Origin: Flaviflexus massiliensis
Lineage (GTDB): Bacteria; Actinomycetota; Actinomycetes; Actinomycetales; Actinomycetaceae
Assembly (NCBI RefSeq): GCF_001375495.1
Contig: NZ_LN831056.1
Location: forward strand, 161,654-225,653
DNA length: 64,000 nt
Direction of reading: 5' to 3'
The notes under the pieces were generated by a model. It worked only from the letters and a program-made list of their open reading frames with translations, was not told the origin of the DNA and made no database searches. Below, in pieces: positions 38,013-45,940 of the stretch (position 1 is its first letter; each line of letters begins with the position of its first letter). The translations under genes and the position numbers were made by a program.

Positions 38013-38333
38013 ATGCCAAGTAAGTACCCTCAATCGTTTAAAGACCGCGCGACGCGTATGGTGTTTGATCGATTAGAAGATGATGATGCGCCAAGTCGCT
38101 ATGTGGTGATTCGTGAGACCGCGCCGAAGCTGAGTATCGCAACCGAGACGTTGCGCCGATGGGTGGAACAGGCCGAGGTTGATACCGACAAGAAGTCGGG
38201 AGTGTCTACGGATGCGCAGGAGCAAATCCGGAAGCTCAAACGCGAGAACGCCGAGCTGCGCCGGGCCAATGAGATCCTCAAGACGGCGTCAGCTTTTTTC
38301 GCAGCGGAGCTCGACCGCCCCACGACGAGATGA
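38013..38333 (+). CDS. IS3-type transposase OrfA
   Basis: 106 residues: PSKYPQSFKDRATRMVFDRL opens a helix-turn-helix, then a zipper helix REN(A)ELRRANEILKTASAFF. The stop overlaps the orfB ATG (ATGA), so OrfB may be made by coupled translation. Confidence 0.92.
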   Translation: MPSKYPQSFKDRATRMVFDRLEDDDAPSRYVVIRETAPKLSIATETLRRWVEQAEVDTDKKSGVSTDAQEQIRKLKRENAELRRANEILKTASAFFAAELDRPTTR

Positions 38334-39241
38334 TTGCTTACATTGACATGTTCAGGGATCGTTTCGGAGTCGAGTCCATCTGTCGCGTGTTGGGTGCGAC
38401 AGACCGTGGGTTTATCACCTCACGCGGGTACCGGGCAGCCAAGACACGACCAGCCAGTCAGCGCGCGCAACGCGATGCGGCGTTGATTCCGGTGGTCAAA
38501 GAGTTGCACCAGGCTAATTATGGGGTCTATGGGGTGCGCAAAATGTGGCATGCCATGACCCGTGCTGGGTGGGATGTGGGCCGCGACCAAGTCGCCCGGC
38601 TGATGCGCCTGGCCGGAATCCGCGGTGTCGTTCGTGGCCGGAAGCCACGCACGACGAGCCCAGCGAAGGTGCCAGATCACCGGCCGGATCTGGTCAATCG
38701 GAACTTCAAGGTGAATGCACCGCATCAGCTGTGGGTTGCTGATATTACCTATGTGCGCACGACCAGCGGATTTTGCTATACCGCGTTTGTCACCGATGCA
38801 TTCAGTCGCAAAATTGTTGGCTGGGCGACTCGGACCACGATGCGCACCGATGCGCTGCCGTTGGAAGCGTTGGAACACGCGTTGCTCAGCGCCAAGGGCC
38901 AAGCGCTTGAAGGATTAGTTCATCACAGCGATCGAGGGTCGCAATACGTCAGCATTCGCTACACCGAACATCTGGCCAGGGCTGGTCTGACGGCCTCGGT
39001 TGGCACTGCTGGAGACGCGTACGACAATGCGTTAGCTGAGACCGTCAACGGGTTATATAAGGCCGAGTTGATCTATGCTCGCCCCGCTTGGCCGTCAGCT
39101 ACTGAGGTGGAATTCGAAACGATGAACTGGGTCCACTGGTGGAACACGAGACGATTGCATGAAGCCCTGGACTATCAGACCCCGACCGAAATCGAAGCAA
39201 GTTATCATATGACCCAGGCTCAAGCCCTGAGCCCCGTATAA
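38330..39241 (+). CDS. IS3-type transposase OrfB
   Basis: 303 residues with intact DDE core: LWVADITYVRT, VHHSDRGSQYVSIRY and NALAETVNGLYKAELI. ANYGVYGVRKMWHAM is the HTH_21 region. It ends in YHMTQAQALSPV just inside the right inverted repeat. Confidence 0.92.
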   Translation: MIAYIDMFRDRFGVESICRVLGATDRGFITSRGYRAAKTRPASQRAQRDAALIPVVKELHQANYGVYGVRKMWHAMTRAGWDVGRDQVARLMRLAGIRGVVRGRKPRTTSPAKVPDHRPDLVNRNFKVNAPHQLWVADITYVRTTSGFCYTAFVTDAFSRKIVGWATRTTMRTDALPLEALEHALLSAKGQALEGLVHHSDRGSQYVSIRYTEHLARAGLTASVGTAGDAYDNALAETVNGLYKAELIYARPAWPSATEVEFETMNWVHWWNTRRLHEALDYQTPTEIEASYHMTQAQALSPV

Positions 39242-39333
39242 AAAGCGGAACAAAACCCAGGGCGATTCAAAGCTCATCGGCGAAGCGCTGGGTTCCAAGA
39301 CGATGAAAATCGTCTCTAGGTGGTATTGTCATC

Positions 39334-39411
39334 TATACAAGCTTCCTCACCGGATGTCCCCGGTGGTAAGCGAGCGTCTATCCGGCTGCAACCGGGTAGG
39401 CGCTCTTTTTT
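39334..39411 (+). ncRNA. Candidate small RNA with intrinsic terminator upstream of parA
   Basis: TATACA at 39334-39339 could be a -10 box. Downstream, CACCGG/CCGGTG forms a hairpin near 39349, and GAGCG...CGCTC (39372-39405) followed by TTTTTT is a textbook terminator. No ORF ends here, so a short antisense or regulatory RNA of the plasmid is plausible. Confidence 0.4.
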
Positions 39412-39513
39412 GTTCAATTATGGCTGAACCTACCATCTGCATCGTACGATCCCGCAGGTTTCGGGCGGTATGTCCGCATATCACCACGTTCTACGTTGCG
39501 TCATTTGGCCAGA

Positions 39514-39543
39514 CCACCATACCCCCATCTGGGGGTATGGTGG
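39514..39543 (+). promoter_or_regulatory. Palindromic operator/centromere-like site before parA
   Basis: A 14-bp-per-arm palindrome (CCACCATACCCCCA and complement) with only TC in the centre, six bases before the parA ATG. Its core CCCCATCTGGGG recurs twice after the parB-like gene. Confidence 0.6.
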
Positions 39544-39548
39544 GTGGT

Positions 39549-40157
39549 ATGAGTACAGTCATTACGGTCTTGAATCCCAAGGGCGGGGTATCTAAAACAG
39601 TGACCTCGATCTTTGTGGCCACCGCCCTGGCCCGGCATGGGTCGGTCACCGTGGTCGATGCGGATCCCCAAGCTTCTGCCACTGAGTGGGCTTTTACTGC
39701 CGAGGATGCTGGTGCGCCACTGCCCTTTGAGGTCGTGCCTGGTTCTGCAGCGACGATTCGGCGGGCCTTGCCACGTTGTGATTTCGTCATCATCGATACC
39801 CCTCCTGGGGTGGCTGAGGTGTTAGATGCAGCCACAGAGGCAGCAGATATCGTGTTGATTCCCACCATGCAATCAAGTTTGGAACTCACCCGGGCGTGGG
39901 CGGCGCTTGATGCCATTGACGGTACGGCTGCCGCATTATTTCTGGCCCGGGCTGAGACAGGTTCCACGACCTTTGGTTTATCTCGAGCAGCATTGCAGGA
40001 AGCAGCCGGTGGGTCAGTCTATGCGTTAGAGACGTTTATCCCGAAACGTGAAGCGATTCGACAAGTTGCCGGGGTCTCGTGTCCCACAGCGTTACACGGC
40101 TATGACGCATTGGTCGATGAGGTCCTGGCCATTCTTGAAAGGCAACAACATGGCTAA
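39549..40157 (+). CDS. parA: ParA family partition ATPase
   Basis: 202 residues, the short type Ib form. Deviant Walker A TVLNPKGGVSKTVTS (residues 6-20), Walker B FVIIDTPPGV and ADPQAS. It segregates the plasmid with a small DNA-binding partner encoded next. The frame stays open upstream to 39303, but ATG 39549 begins exactly at the family's N terminus. The palindrome just upstream suggests autoregulation. Confidence 0.9.
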   Translation: MSTVITVLNPKGGVSKTVTSIFVATALARHGSVTVVDADPQASATEWAFTAEDAGAPLPFEVVPGSAATIRRALPRCDFVIIDTPPGVAEVLDAATEAADIVLIPTMQSSLELTRAWAALDAIDGTAAALFLARAETGSTTFGLSRAALQEAAGGSVYALETFIPKREAIRQVAGVSCPTALHGYDALVDEVLAILERQQHG

Positions 40158-40389
40158 AAAAGATGCAGACCAACTTGGCGCAGCAATGCGCCGCAACACC
40201 CGTCGCGGTGGGAAAGGTTTCTCCAGCAGTTTTGCGGAAAAACCCGTGGTAGAAACTGTCCGGTTGGCTATTGATCTGGACAAAGACTTTCATCGTCGTT
40301 TGAAGATCACGGCAGCCCAGCATGAAATGAGTCAACGCGATCTCGTGTTGGAGGCGTTGCGGAAAACGTACCCCGAGCTCCAAGACTAA
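40150..40389 (+). CDS. Small partition partner protein, ribbon-helix-helix type
   Basis: 79 residues, overlapping parA by eight bases. A basic, disordered N terminus (RRNTRRGGKGFSSSF) is followed by ETVRLAIDLDKDFHRRLKIT, then AAQHEMSQRDLVLEAL, a ribbon-helix-helix pattern. Position and type fit a ParB/Omega-like centromere-binding protein for the short ParA. Confidence 0.75.
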   Translation: MAKKDADQLGAAMRRNTRRGGKGFSSSFAEKPVVETVRLAIDLDKDFHRRLKITAAQHEMSQRDLVLEALRKTYPELQD

Positions 40390-40412
40390 CCCCCATTACC
40401 CATTCCCCATTC

Positions 40413-40464
40413 CCCCATCTGGGGTTCTAGGGTTAACCCCAAAGCCCCATTGCCCCATCTGGGG
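40413..40464. repeat. Downstream centromere-like repeats (parS candidates)
   Basis: CCCCATCTGGGG at 40413-40424 and 40453-40464, identical to the core before parA (39523-39534), within a stretch rich in CCCCAT and GGGGT. Confidence 0.55.
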
Positions 40465-40501
40465 TGATGGGGGTTTGGTGGGCTGTTGCATCTTGACCTC
40501 T

Positions 40502-40830
40502 TTAACGCCCTAGATCGAAGCCGCGGTCTGGGTCTGGCGTCGATGATGGTCTCACGGCAGCCTGAGAGGACAGGCTATACGGGTCAAGGCGCGATGTTCG
40601 AGTGGATTGTTTTTTGGCTGCTTGTGCTTGGCGGCGCTGCCTGGCATCGTCCAGTGCGGTGACCACCTGTTCTTGGTTTGCTGGGTGTTCAGCCCAGTCG
40701 ATGCGTTGGTCAAGCTGCTGGATCCGGCGTTGGGCATCCTCGTAGGTGACGGGTTTGAAGTGGCGATCTCGCACGATGTGGATATTGGGCTTCTCGCCTA
40801 CTTCGGCATCCCACTGGTGGGCAACATACT
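40502..40830 (-). pseudogene. Relaxase (mobilisation protein), C-terminal remnant
   Basis: The minus strand reads AEYVAHQWDAEVGEKPNIHI, then FKPVTYEDAQRRIQQLDQRI, an Arg/Gln-rich linker and a stop at 40502, resembling the tail of MobA-type relaxases. The 5' part is replaced by the VKOR fragment, which is on the other strand. Confidence 0.5.
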
Positions 40831-40831
40831 C

Positions 40832-41161
40832 TGCGTGCTCTCCGGTGCCCGCCTGGGCCGCTGGTACTGGATGGGCCTGCAGCTGGGTGTCACCGCCGGC
40901 ACCGTGTTTGTGGGGTGGCTGTGGTATCAAGCCTTGTTTGTCATCCATATTCTGTGTTTGTACTGCATGATCGTGTGGGCAGTCATGATCCCGATGGTCA
41001 TCTTGCTCACCGTGCGCAATCTGCTCCACGGGGTCATCCCAGCTCCCGTCCGGGTCGTGCACTGGGCCCAAGAATGGGCCTGGCCGGTGGTCGGCATCGT
41101 TTACGTCGCGGTGGCCGGCTCGGTATTGGTGACCTTTTTCACCGCCCTCACCGGCTACTAA
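40832..41161 (+). pseudogene. Vitamin K epoxide reductase family protein, C-terminal remnant
   Basis: Plus-strand sequence GARLGRWYWMGLQLG, four membrane helices and the redox motif CLYC match the second half of bacterial VKOR, which re-oxidises the disulfide-forming enzyme. The N-terminal half is missing. The frame is open upstream through the relaxase remnant, so a fusion ORF exists, but it is probably not functional. Confidence 0.75.
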
Positions 41162-41180
41162 ACCTTCCGATCGGCTCCGC

Positions 41181-42122
41181 TCAGGGATGGATCACATGGG
41201 CTGGCTCGTTGGCATGCAGCTGGGAGGTCTCCAATTGGAATGTGGAGTGTTCGATGCCCACCGGAAAATGCTCTGCTACGCAGTGGCGCACGGCCTGCAG
41301 CACCTCCAGGGCATGCCCGTCTTGAAAGCACTGTTCGTCTAACACAATATGCGCCGACAGGGTCGGCAACCCAGTCGCAACCGTGGAGGCGTGCAGGTCG
41401 TGGACCCCCTGGACATGTTCCAAGTCCAGCAGATGGGTCCGGACGTCATCGAGGTCAAGGCCCTTGGGCGTGAATTCCATCAGCACCCCGGTGGTCTCAC
41501 GGATTAATAACAACGCCCGGGGGATGATCATCAACGCAATCGCCACAGCCGCCAGGGTGTCGGCCCGTTGGAATCCGGTGGTCATAATCAGGATGGCCGA
41601 CACAATCACGGCCACCGTGCCCAAGGCATCCATCAAGACTTCCAAAAAAGCCGCCCGCATATTGAAATTCGCCTTGCGCCCGGAAGCCAACACGAGAACG
41701 GCGGCGATATTCAACACCAGTCCGATGACCCCAAAGACTAAGAGTTCCGGTCCGGCCACCTCCGGCGGATGGTTCCACCGATCGATGGCTTCGAAGAATG
41801 CATAGATGCTCACCCCGGCCAACAACAGTGCCTGGCCCAGCGCGGCGAGTACCTCGATGCGCCGAAAACCCCACGTGCGTTTACTATTGGCAGGCCGGAC
41901 CATCAACACTGCCGCAATGAGCGCCACCAGCAGGCCGATGGAATCCGTTAAGGAATGGACCACATCGACCAGCAGCGCCAGACTCCCGGTGACCCAGGCC
42001 CCGATGGCTTGGGCCACAACGATCGAAAAGACCAGACCAAACGCTATAGCGAGCTTGCGGCGAAAGTCCGGAGAAGCTGCCGCCTGCTCAGGGCTGGGCC
42101 CGTGCTCGTGGCCACCGCTCAT
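41181..42122 (-). CDS. Cation diffusion facilitator (Zn/Cd/Co efflux)
   Basis: 313 residues, six helices. LLVDVVHSLTDSIGLLVAL (helix 2) and FLEVLMDALGTVAVIV (helix 5) carry the Asp/His metal-site residues; a cytoplasmic ferredoxin-like domain follows (GVHDLHASTVATGLPTLSAH). The N terminus has a His-rich start (SGGHEHG). Exports divalent metal in exchange for protons. It overlaps the ArsR gene by four bases, which probably regulates it. Confidence 0.92.
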   Translation of the reverse strand: MSGGHEHGPSPEQAAASPDFRRKLAIAFGLVFSIVVAQAIGAWVTGSLALLVDVVHSLTDSIGLLVALIAAVLMVRPANSKRTWGFRRIEVLAALGQALLLAGVSIYAFFEAIDRWNHPPEVAGPELLVFGVIGLVLNIAAVLVLASGRKANFNMRAAFLEVLMDALGTVAVIVSAILIMTTGFQRADTLAAVAIALMIIPRALLLIRETTGVLMEFTPKGLDLDDVRTHLLDLEHVQGVHDLHASTVATGLPTLSAHIVLDEQCFQDGHALEVLQAVRHCVAEHFPVGIEHSTFQLETSQLHANEPAHVIHP

Positions 42123-42508
42123 GACAACCCCTCGACAAGCTCCGCCGACAGCGCCTCGTGGTCCCGGTGTTCAGCCCGTGACAGGGCAACGCCCGAGGCG
42201 CGCAGCAACGACGCCGCAGCATCGACCAGAGCTGTCAGGCGGTCAGGATCAGCAAGTGAAAACCACGAAGCCCGCCCCTCGCTGCGCACCTGCACCAACC
42301 CGCAATCCCGCAAACATGCCAAGTGTTTACTCACCGTAGATTGCGCTAAGTGCATGTGCTCCACGAGATCACGCACCCGGTGCTCCCCACTGCCCAAATG
42401 TTCCAACAACGCCAGCCTCGTGGGCTCTTCCAGTGCATGAAACAGCGCAGCATACGCACTACGGTCGTCACACTGCGGCGGTTCGCCAGCCATTCGATTC
42501 ATCGTCAT
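42119..42508 (-). CDS. ArsR/SmtB family metal-sensing repressor
   Basis: 129 residues: winged helix with ALEEPTRLALLEHLGSGEHR and LAQSTVSKHLACLRDCGLVQ recognition helix. Cysteines in CDD near the start and ACLRDCG may bind metal. Encoded ahead of the CDF transporter with a four-base overlap, so it presumably represses it in the absence of Zn/Cd. Start at M1 or M3. Confidence 0.9.
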   Translation of the reverse strand: MTMNRMAGEPPQCDDRSAYAALFHALEEPTRLALLEHLGSGEHRVRDLVEHMHLAQSTVSKHLACLRDCGLVQVRSEGRASWFSLADPDRLTALVDAAASLLRASGVALSRAEHRDHEALSAELVEGLS

Positions 42509-42605
42509 ACAGTGATATTAGCCATATCTGACGATGAATCTCAAGCGGGCACCGTTCGTGTAAATGCGCCCCAGTTTCCTGAGTATTGGAGTGTTATGGT
42601 CTTGG

Positions 42606-43205
42606 CTACAGTCCGAAGGCTCCGCCGCTGACGAGGATGACGATGCCCAGGCCAATGAGGACTGCTGGAAACAGGATGTGTTCCCATCGTTCCAGGGCTT
42701 CGGCAATAGGTTTTCTTGAGCTAATCCATTTAGCCAGGAACACCAGGACGGCCACCAGCAATAAGAAGACGATGCAGTAGGCCAGCACTGCACCCCAGCT
42801 GACGCTGACGAACACGGGCACATAGACCCCGATATTGTCGCCACCGTTGGCGAAGGTCACGGCCGCCACGGTCCAGATCGAGACGCGTTTGCCTTCCAGT
42901 TGTGCTTCGTCATCGTCATCTTCGCCGCGATTGCGCCACGCCTGCCATGCCGCCCAGAGACCTAGCCCCAGGGGAATCAAACCGAAGTACGGCAGGATGG
43001 CTTCCGGTAGCAGTATTTGGGCACCAAAGGCTACTGCTACCGCCGCGCCTAAAATGCCCAGGAATCCTAGATATTGTCCCACCAGGATGCGGCGAGTGGT
43101 GCCTGGTTGCCCTTGGCCTCGGGCAAAAAACAGCGACAGGATGACGACGTCATCAATGTTGGTGGCGATAAACAGGCCAATCGCCTGCACGATGGAAGAA
43201 ATCAC
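42606..43205 (-). CDS. cadD: CadD family cadmium resistance transporter
   Basis: 199 residues, about six helices: IGLFIATNIDDVVILSLFFA at the start, GYFGLIPLGLGLWAAW-type second block, and TFANGGDNIGVYVPVF, the diagnostic repeat with Asn/Asp residues. LysE-like fold. GTG start overlaps the CmtR stop by four bases (GTGA). It forms a cmtR-cadD operon. Confidence 0.9.
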   Translation of the reverse strand: MISSIVQAIGLFIATNIDDVVILSLFFARGQGQPGTTRRILVGQYLGFLGILGAAVAVAFGAQILLPEAILPYFGLIPLGLGLWAAWQAWRNRGEDDDDEAQLEGKRVSIWTVAAVTFANGGDNIGVYVPVFVSVSWGAVLAYCIVFLLLVAVLVFLAKWISSRKPIAEALERWEHILFPAVLIGLGIVILVSGGAFGL

Positions 43206-43564
43206 GCGCTCAGCTCCTCGTCGGTAGTGCAACCGGCAACAGTGCAGACCGGATCAAGGCAAGGGGCAGCTACGTCAACGGCCAGGGTCGTGTCCACCAA
43301 CGCGGTCAGCGCCTGAGCCAAGTGTGGGTCCGCGATCTCATAGCGGGTTTGGCGTCCCTGATGCTGTCCGACCACAATGCCACAATCACGCAAACAGGCC
43401 AGATGGTTGGACACATTAGACCGTGTCAGGTCCAGATCGCGGGCAAGGACCGCCGGATATTCAGGCCCCTCCAACAGCGTCAACAAAATTCGGGACCGCG
43501 TGGGATCGGCCATGGCTCGACCCAACCGGTGCATCACATCTAAACGAGCAACATTAATCAGCAT
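43202..43564 (-). CDS. cmtR: CmtR-type Cd/Pb-sensing repressor, copy 1
   Basis: 120 residues of the ArsR/SmtB family. RSNVSNHLACLRDCGIVV has the paired cysteines (spacing four) of the CmtR metal site; the C-terminal PCLDPVC supplies the third. The start codon is seven bases after TATAGT, so the mRNA is probably leaderless, and the promoter overlaps the operator listed next. Confidence 0.9.
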   Translation of the reverse strand: MLINVARLDVMHRLGRAMADPTRSRILLTLLEGPEYPAVLARDLDLTRSNVSNHLACLRDCGIVVGQHQGRQTRYEIADPHLAQALTALVDTTLAVDVAAPCLDPVCTVAGCTTDEELSA

Positions 43565-43571
43565 AGACTGA

Positions 43572-43594
43572 ACTATACAGCGGATATTGAACTA
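43572..43594 (-). promoter_or_regulatory. CmtR operator/promoter, copy 1
   Basis: ACTATACAGCGGATATTGAA then CTA. The equivalent stretch ahead of the second cmtR (52261-52283) differs at two positions only. It includes the -10 box TATAGT (minus strand). Confidence 0.6.
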
Positions 43595-43675
43595 GCACTC
43601 TCCGAATTTCCCAATGTTGCATTATCGGTCGCAGCTGGGCGATGGGGACGAACGGTGCCGGGCATCAGGCGTAGC

Positions 43676-43812
43676 GTCTTGCAACGGTTGGCTTGCAAGA
43701 CGTCTCACCCAAAATTTTGAGGCTCACACGAATTCAAGCATTTGAGTGTCTTGCAGCTCTGTCTTGCAACGAAAGTCTAGAATGGTGTCAACAACGTGGG
43801 TTGTAAGACAGT
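43676..43812 (+). promoter_or_regulatory. Recombinase binding sites (res-like) ahead of the serine recombinase
   Basis: Half-sites of TCTTGCAAC recur: GTCTTGCAACGGTTGGCTTG then CAAGAC (a dyad, 43676-43701), GTCTTGCAG near 43748, GTCTTGCAAC near 43761, and the complement TTGTAAGAC at 43801. The spacing resembles a multi-site res region with the recombinase gene next to it. Confidence 0.6.
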
Positions 43813-43822
43813 GTGAGGTGGC

Positions 43823-44413
43823 ATGAAGAAACTTATTGGGTATGCGCGGGTGTCGACTCGTGGCCAGCAGGCCGATCGGCAAATCGAGGACTTAGTGGCC
43901 GCTGGTGTTCGGCGCGATGACCTGTATGTCGATCATGGCGTCTCTGGGGCTCGAACCTCCCGTCCAGGCTTCGATCAAGCCCTCGCGGCCCTGGAATCCG
44001 GTGACACGTTGGTCATTGCCACCTTGGACCGGTTGGGCCGGTCCACCCAGAGCATGCTGACTTTCGCTCAGCAGCTGCGGGAGTGGGGTGCGGGGTTGCG
44101 GGTGCTGAATCTGGGCGGTGGGGATGTGGATACCTTCACGCCAATGGGGTCGATGGTGTTCACGGTGATGGCTGCGTTGGCGCAGATGGAATTGGATATC
44201 AAGCGTGAACGGATCACCGATTCGGTGGCCAAGCGCCGAGCCGCTGGCAAAGATCTGGGCGGCCGACGCCGCGCCTTTACCGACAGTCAGATCCGTAGCG
44301 CGATGAAACTCATTGACGCCGGGGAGCCAGCTACCCAGGTGGCCCGTGATTTTGGCATGTCCCGAGCCACCCTGTACCGGCGTATCCAACAGCTGCCTGC
44401 TGAGGACAGCTGA
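43823..44413 (+). CDS. Serine recombinase (resolvase/invertase family)
   Basis: 196 residues. Catalytic domain GYARVSTRGQQADRQIEDL with the nucleophile Ser at about residue 11, LDRLGRSTQSML, and a C-terminal helix-turn-helix (GEPATQVARDFGMSRATLYR). Small size and adjacent repeats fit a Tn3/plasmid resolvase or invertase rather than a large integrase. A GTGAGGTGG ribosome site precedes the ATG. Confidence 0.93.
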   Translation: MKKLIGYARVSTRGQQADRQIEDLVAAGVRRDDLYVDHGVSGARTSRPGFDQALAALESGDTLVIATLDRLGRSTQSMLTFAQQLREWGAGLRVLNLGGGDVDTFTPMGSMVFTVMAALAQMELDIKRERITDSVAKRRAAGKDLGGRRRAFTDSQIRSAMKLIDAGEPATQVARDFGMSRATLYRRIQQLPAEDS

Positions 44414-44441
44414 ATACCATCACCAACAATGTGGTTGAAGC

Positions 44442-44531
44442 CGCCAAACGAAGCTGTGAAACCCCGCCAAATGAAGTTAACAGTCACAGCATACTCTCGT
44501 CAGCGTTCCCGGTGTGTAAAAGGGTATACCC
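44442..44531 (-). repeat. Long inverted repeat, right copy (R)
   Basis: Read on the minus strand it gives GGGTATACCCTTTTACACAC, CTGACGAGAGTATGCTGT and CTTCATTTGGCGGGGTTTCA, the same blocks as 37588-37697, and CTGTTAACTTCATTTGGCGG as in L1. It begins 28 bases after the recombinase stop. Confidence 0.65.
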
Positions 44532-44560
44532 GTGTGGTGGCCTTGGATGCAGCGTGCTGG

Positions 44561-44764
44561 TTACTCAGTCAGAAGGCTTTCACCTTTGGCGTCCAGGAGT
44601 TGTTCGATCTCGTGCATCTCAGCGGTTTGGATGTCGATTATTTGTTGGGCTAGGTCCACTAGAGGTTGGTAGCCGCCGTTGTCGATTTGGTCGTGGGTCA
44701 TGGCAATGCCCCCTTGGTGGTGGAAATGACCAATCACAAATGGGTCGTGGAAAGCGAAATCCAA
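44561..44764 (-). pseudogene. DUF305 protein, C-terminal remnant
   Basis: FVIGHFHHQGGIAMTHDQID and LAQQIIDIQTAEMHEIEQLL match the last part of DUF305, a helical extracytoplasmic protein often near copper genes; HHQG is its conserved metal-ligand-like motif. The signal peptide and first half are absent. Confidence 0.7.
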
Positions 44765-44864
44765 CCCGGCAACTAAGACCCCACCAGCCCACACCCCAGC
44801 AGGTGGCTGCATCTATCGCCACGAACCAGCGATGGCCGACCGGTGCGAAGTAGTGGCCGTAATG

Positions 44865-44907
44865 CCAAAGGACCAGTCGGAGAGGTATGTTTCGACTGGT
44901 CCTTTGG
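44865..44907 (-). terminator. Intrinsic terminator after the copper-binding protein remnant
   Basis: CCAAAGGACCAGTCG and its complement form a 15-bp stem with a 13-base loop. Confidence 0.8.
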
Positions 44908-44925
44908 GCTACTGGATATGGTGGC

Positions 44926-45096
44926 TTAGCCGATAACTGCCAGCAGGTCTGCGCAGGCCTGTTCACAGCGTCGGCAGGCCTCAGCACATATACGGCAATG
45001 GTCGTGCATGTCGGCGTGTTTTTCACACTCGGCGGCACATTCTGCACACGCGATGCGACATGCTTCTAACACTGCCTTCACGGTGGCCAGGTTACT
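44926..45096 (-). pseudogene. Cys-rich four-helix copper-binding protein (Csp/DUF326), C-terminal remnant
   Basis: VLEACRIACAECAAECEKHA and HDHCRICAEACRRCEQACAD show the Cys-x3-Cys pattern of copper storage proteins. The 5' half is cut off by the IS6 element at 45097. Confidence 0.85.
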
Positions 45097-45940
45097 GGTG
45101 CTGTTGCAAAGTTGGGGCAGTAAGAAGACCGGCGTGAAATAATCAGGGCCATGGGCATCTTCTCGGGTCGTCATTTTCCTCGCGAGATCATTCTGTGGGC
45201 GGTGCGGTGGTACTGCCGCTACGGCGTGAGCTACCGCGATCTGGAAGAGATGATGACCGAGCGTGGTGCGCCGGTTGATCACACCACCATCTACCGTTGG
45301 GTCCAGAAATATGCTCCTGAACTGGACAAACAAACGCGGTGGTATCGGCAAGTTCCTGACTGGCAAGCCCGGTCCTGGCGGGTGGATGAAACCTATATCC
45401 GGGTCGGCGGCACGTGGTGCTACCTCTATCGGGCGATCACCGCCGGTGGACAGACCCTGGACTTTTACCTCTCCCCGAAGCGGAACGTGGCCGCAGCGAA
45501 GCGTTTCCTGGCGAAGACGCTGCGGGCGAATAAATCGGCAGGCTATCCGCGGGTGATCAGCACCGACAAGGCCCCCTCACTCGCCAGGGCAATCTCTGAC
45601 TTGAAGGCGGAAGGCATCTGTCCATCGACGGTCGAGCATCGTCGGGTGAAATACCTCAACAATGTCATTGAAGGCGATCATGGCCGGCTGAAACGGATCC
45701 TGGGGCCGAAGGGGGCGTTCAAAAACCGAACGTCCGCCTACCGGACTCTGAAAGGGGTGGAGGCGATGCACTCATTGCGGAAAGGCCAGGGCACGATGTT
45801 TGCCTACGGGCAACCGAACCCGGATGCGGTGATCGTCAACCGGGTATTCGAGAATGCCTGAGAACGCCGGCTCTCAGCGACCATCAGAGGATGAAAGACG
45901 GAGTCTTCACGGCTCTTCTCCCGGAGTTTGCAACACCACC
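45097..45940 (+). mobile_element. IS6 family insertion sequence
   Basis: About 844 bp with ends GGTGCTGTTGCAAAGTTGG and, in complement, GGTGGTGTTGCAAACTCC. One transposase gene. No 8-bp target duplication is seen, consistent with cointegrate-type rearrangement; it has cut the copper-binding gene on the left and the rep start on the right. Confidence 0.88.
45151..45861 (+). CDS. IS6 family transposase
   Basis: 236 residues. Zinc/helix N-terminus CRYGVSYRDLEEMMTERG, DDE core WRVDETYIRVGG, VISTDKAPSLARA and NNVIEGDHGRLKRI. Typical IS26-like length. Intact. Confidence 0.93.
   Translation: MGIFSGRHFPREIILWAVRWYCRYGVSYRDLEEMMTERGAPVDHTTIYRWVQKYAPELDKQTRWYRQVPDWQARSWRVDETYIRVGGTWCYLYRAITAGGQTLDFYLSPKRNVAAAKRFLAKTLRANKSAGYPRVISTDKAPSLARAISDLKAEGICPSTVEHRRVKYLNNVIEGDHGRLKRILGPKGAFKNRTSAYRTLKGVEAMHSLRKGQGTMFAYGQPNPDAVIVNRVFENA

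Larger units (their letters stand above)
37966..39269 (+). mobile_element. IS3-type insertion sequence, complete copy 1
   Basis: 1304 bp. Inverted repeats TGAACCGTCCTGGGTTTTGT (left) and, in complement, TGAATCGCCCTGGGTTTTGT (right). A 3-bp direct repeat AAG flanks the element (37963-37965 and 39270-39272), indicating simple transposition. Related copies: a broken one at 60207-62496, a right-end remnant at 58036-58204, and a more distant relative at 62497-63800. Confidence 0.92.

Noticed and set aside
39303..39548. N-terminal extension of ParA by 82 codons
   Set aside because: It would translate the terminator and the palindromic operator; the family N terminus starts at 39549.
44619..45047. 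142-codon minus-strand ORF over the DUF305/Csp region
   Set aside because: Out of frame with both recognisable remnants and spans the terminator hairpin.
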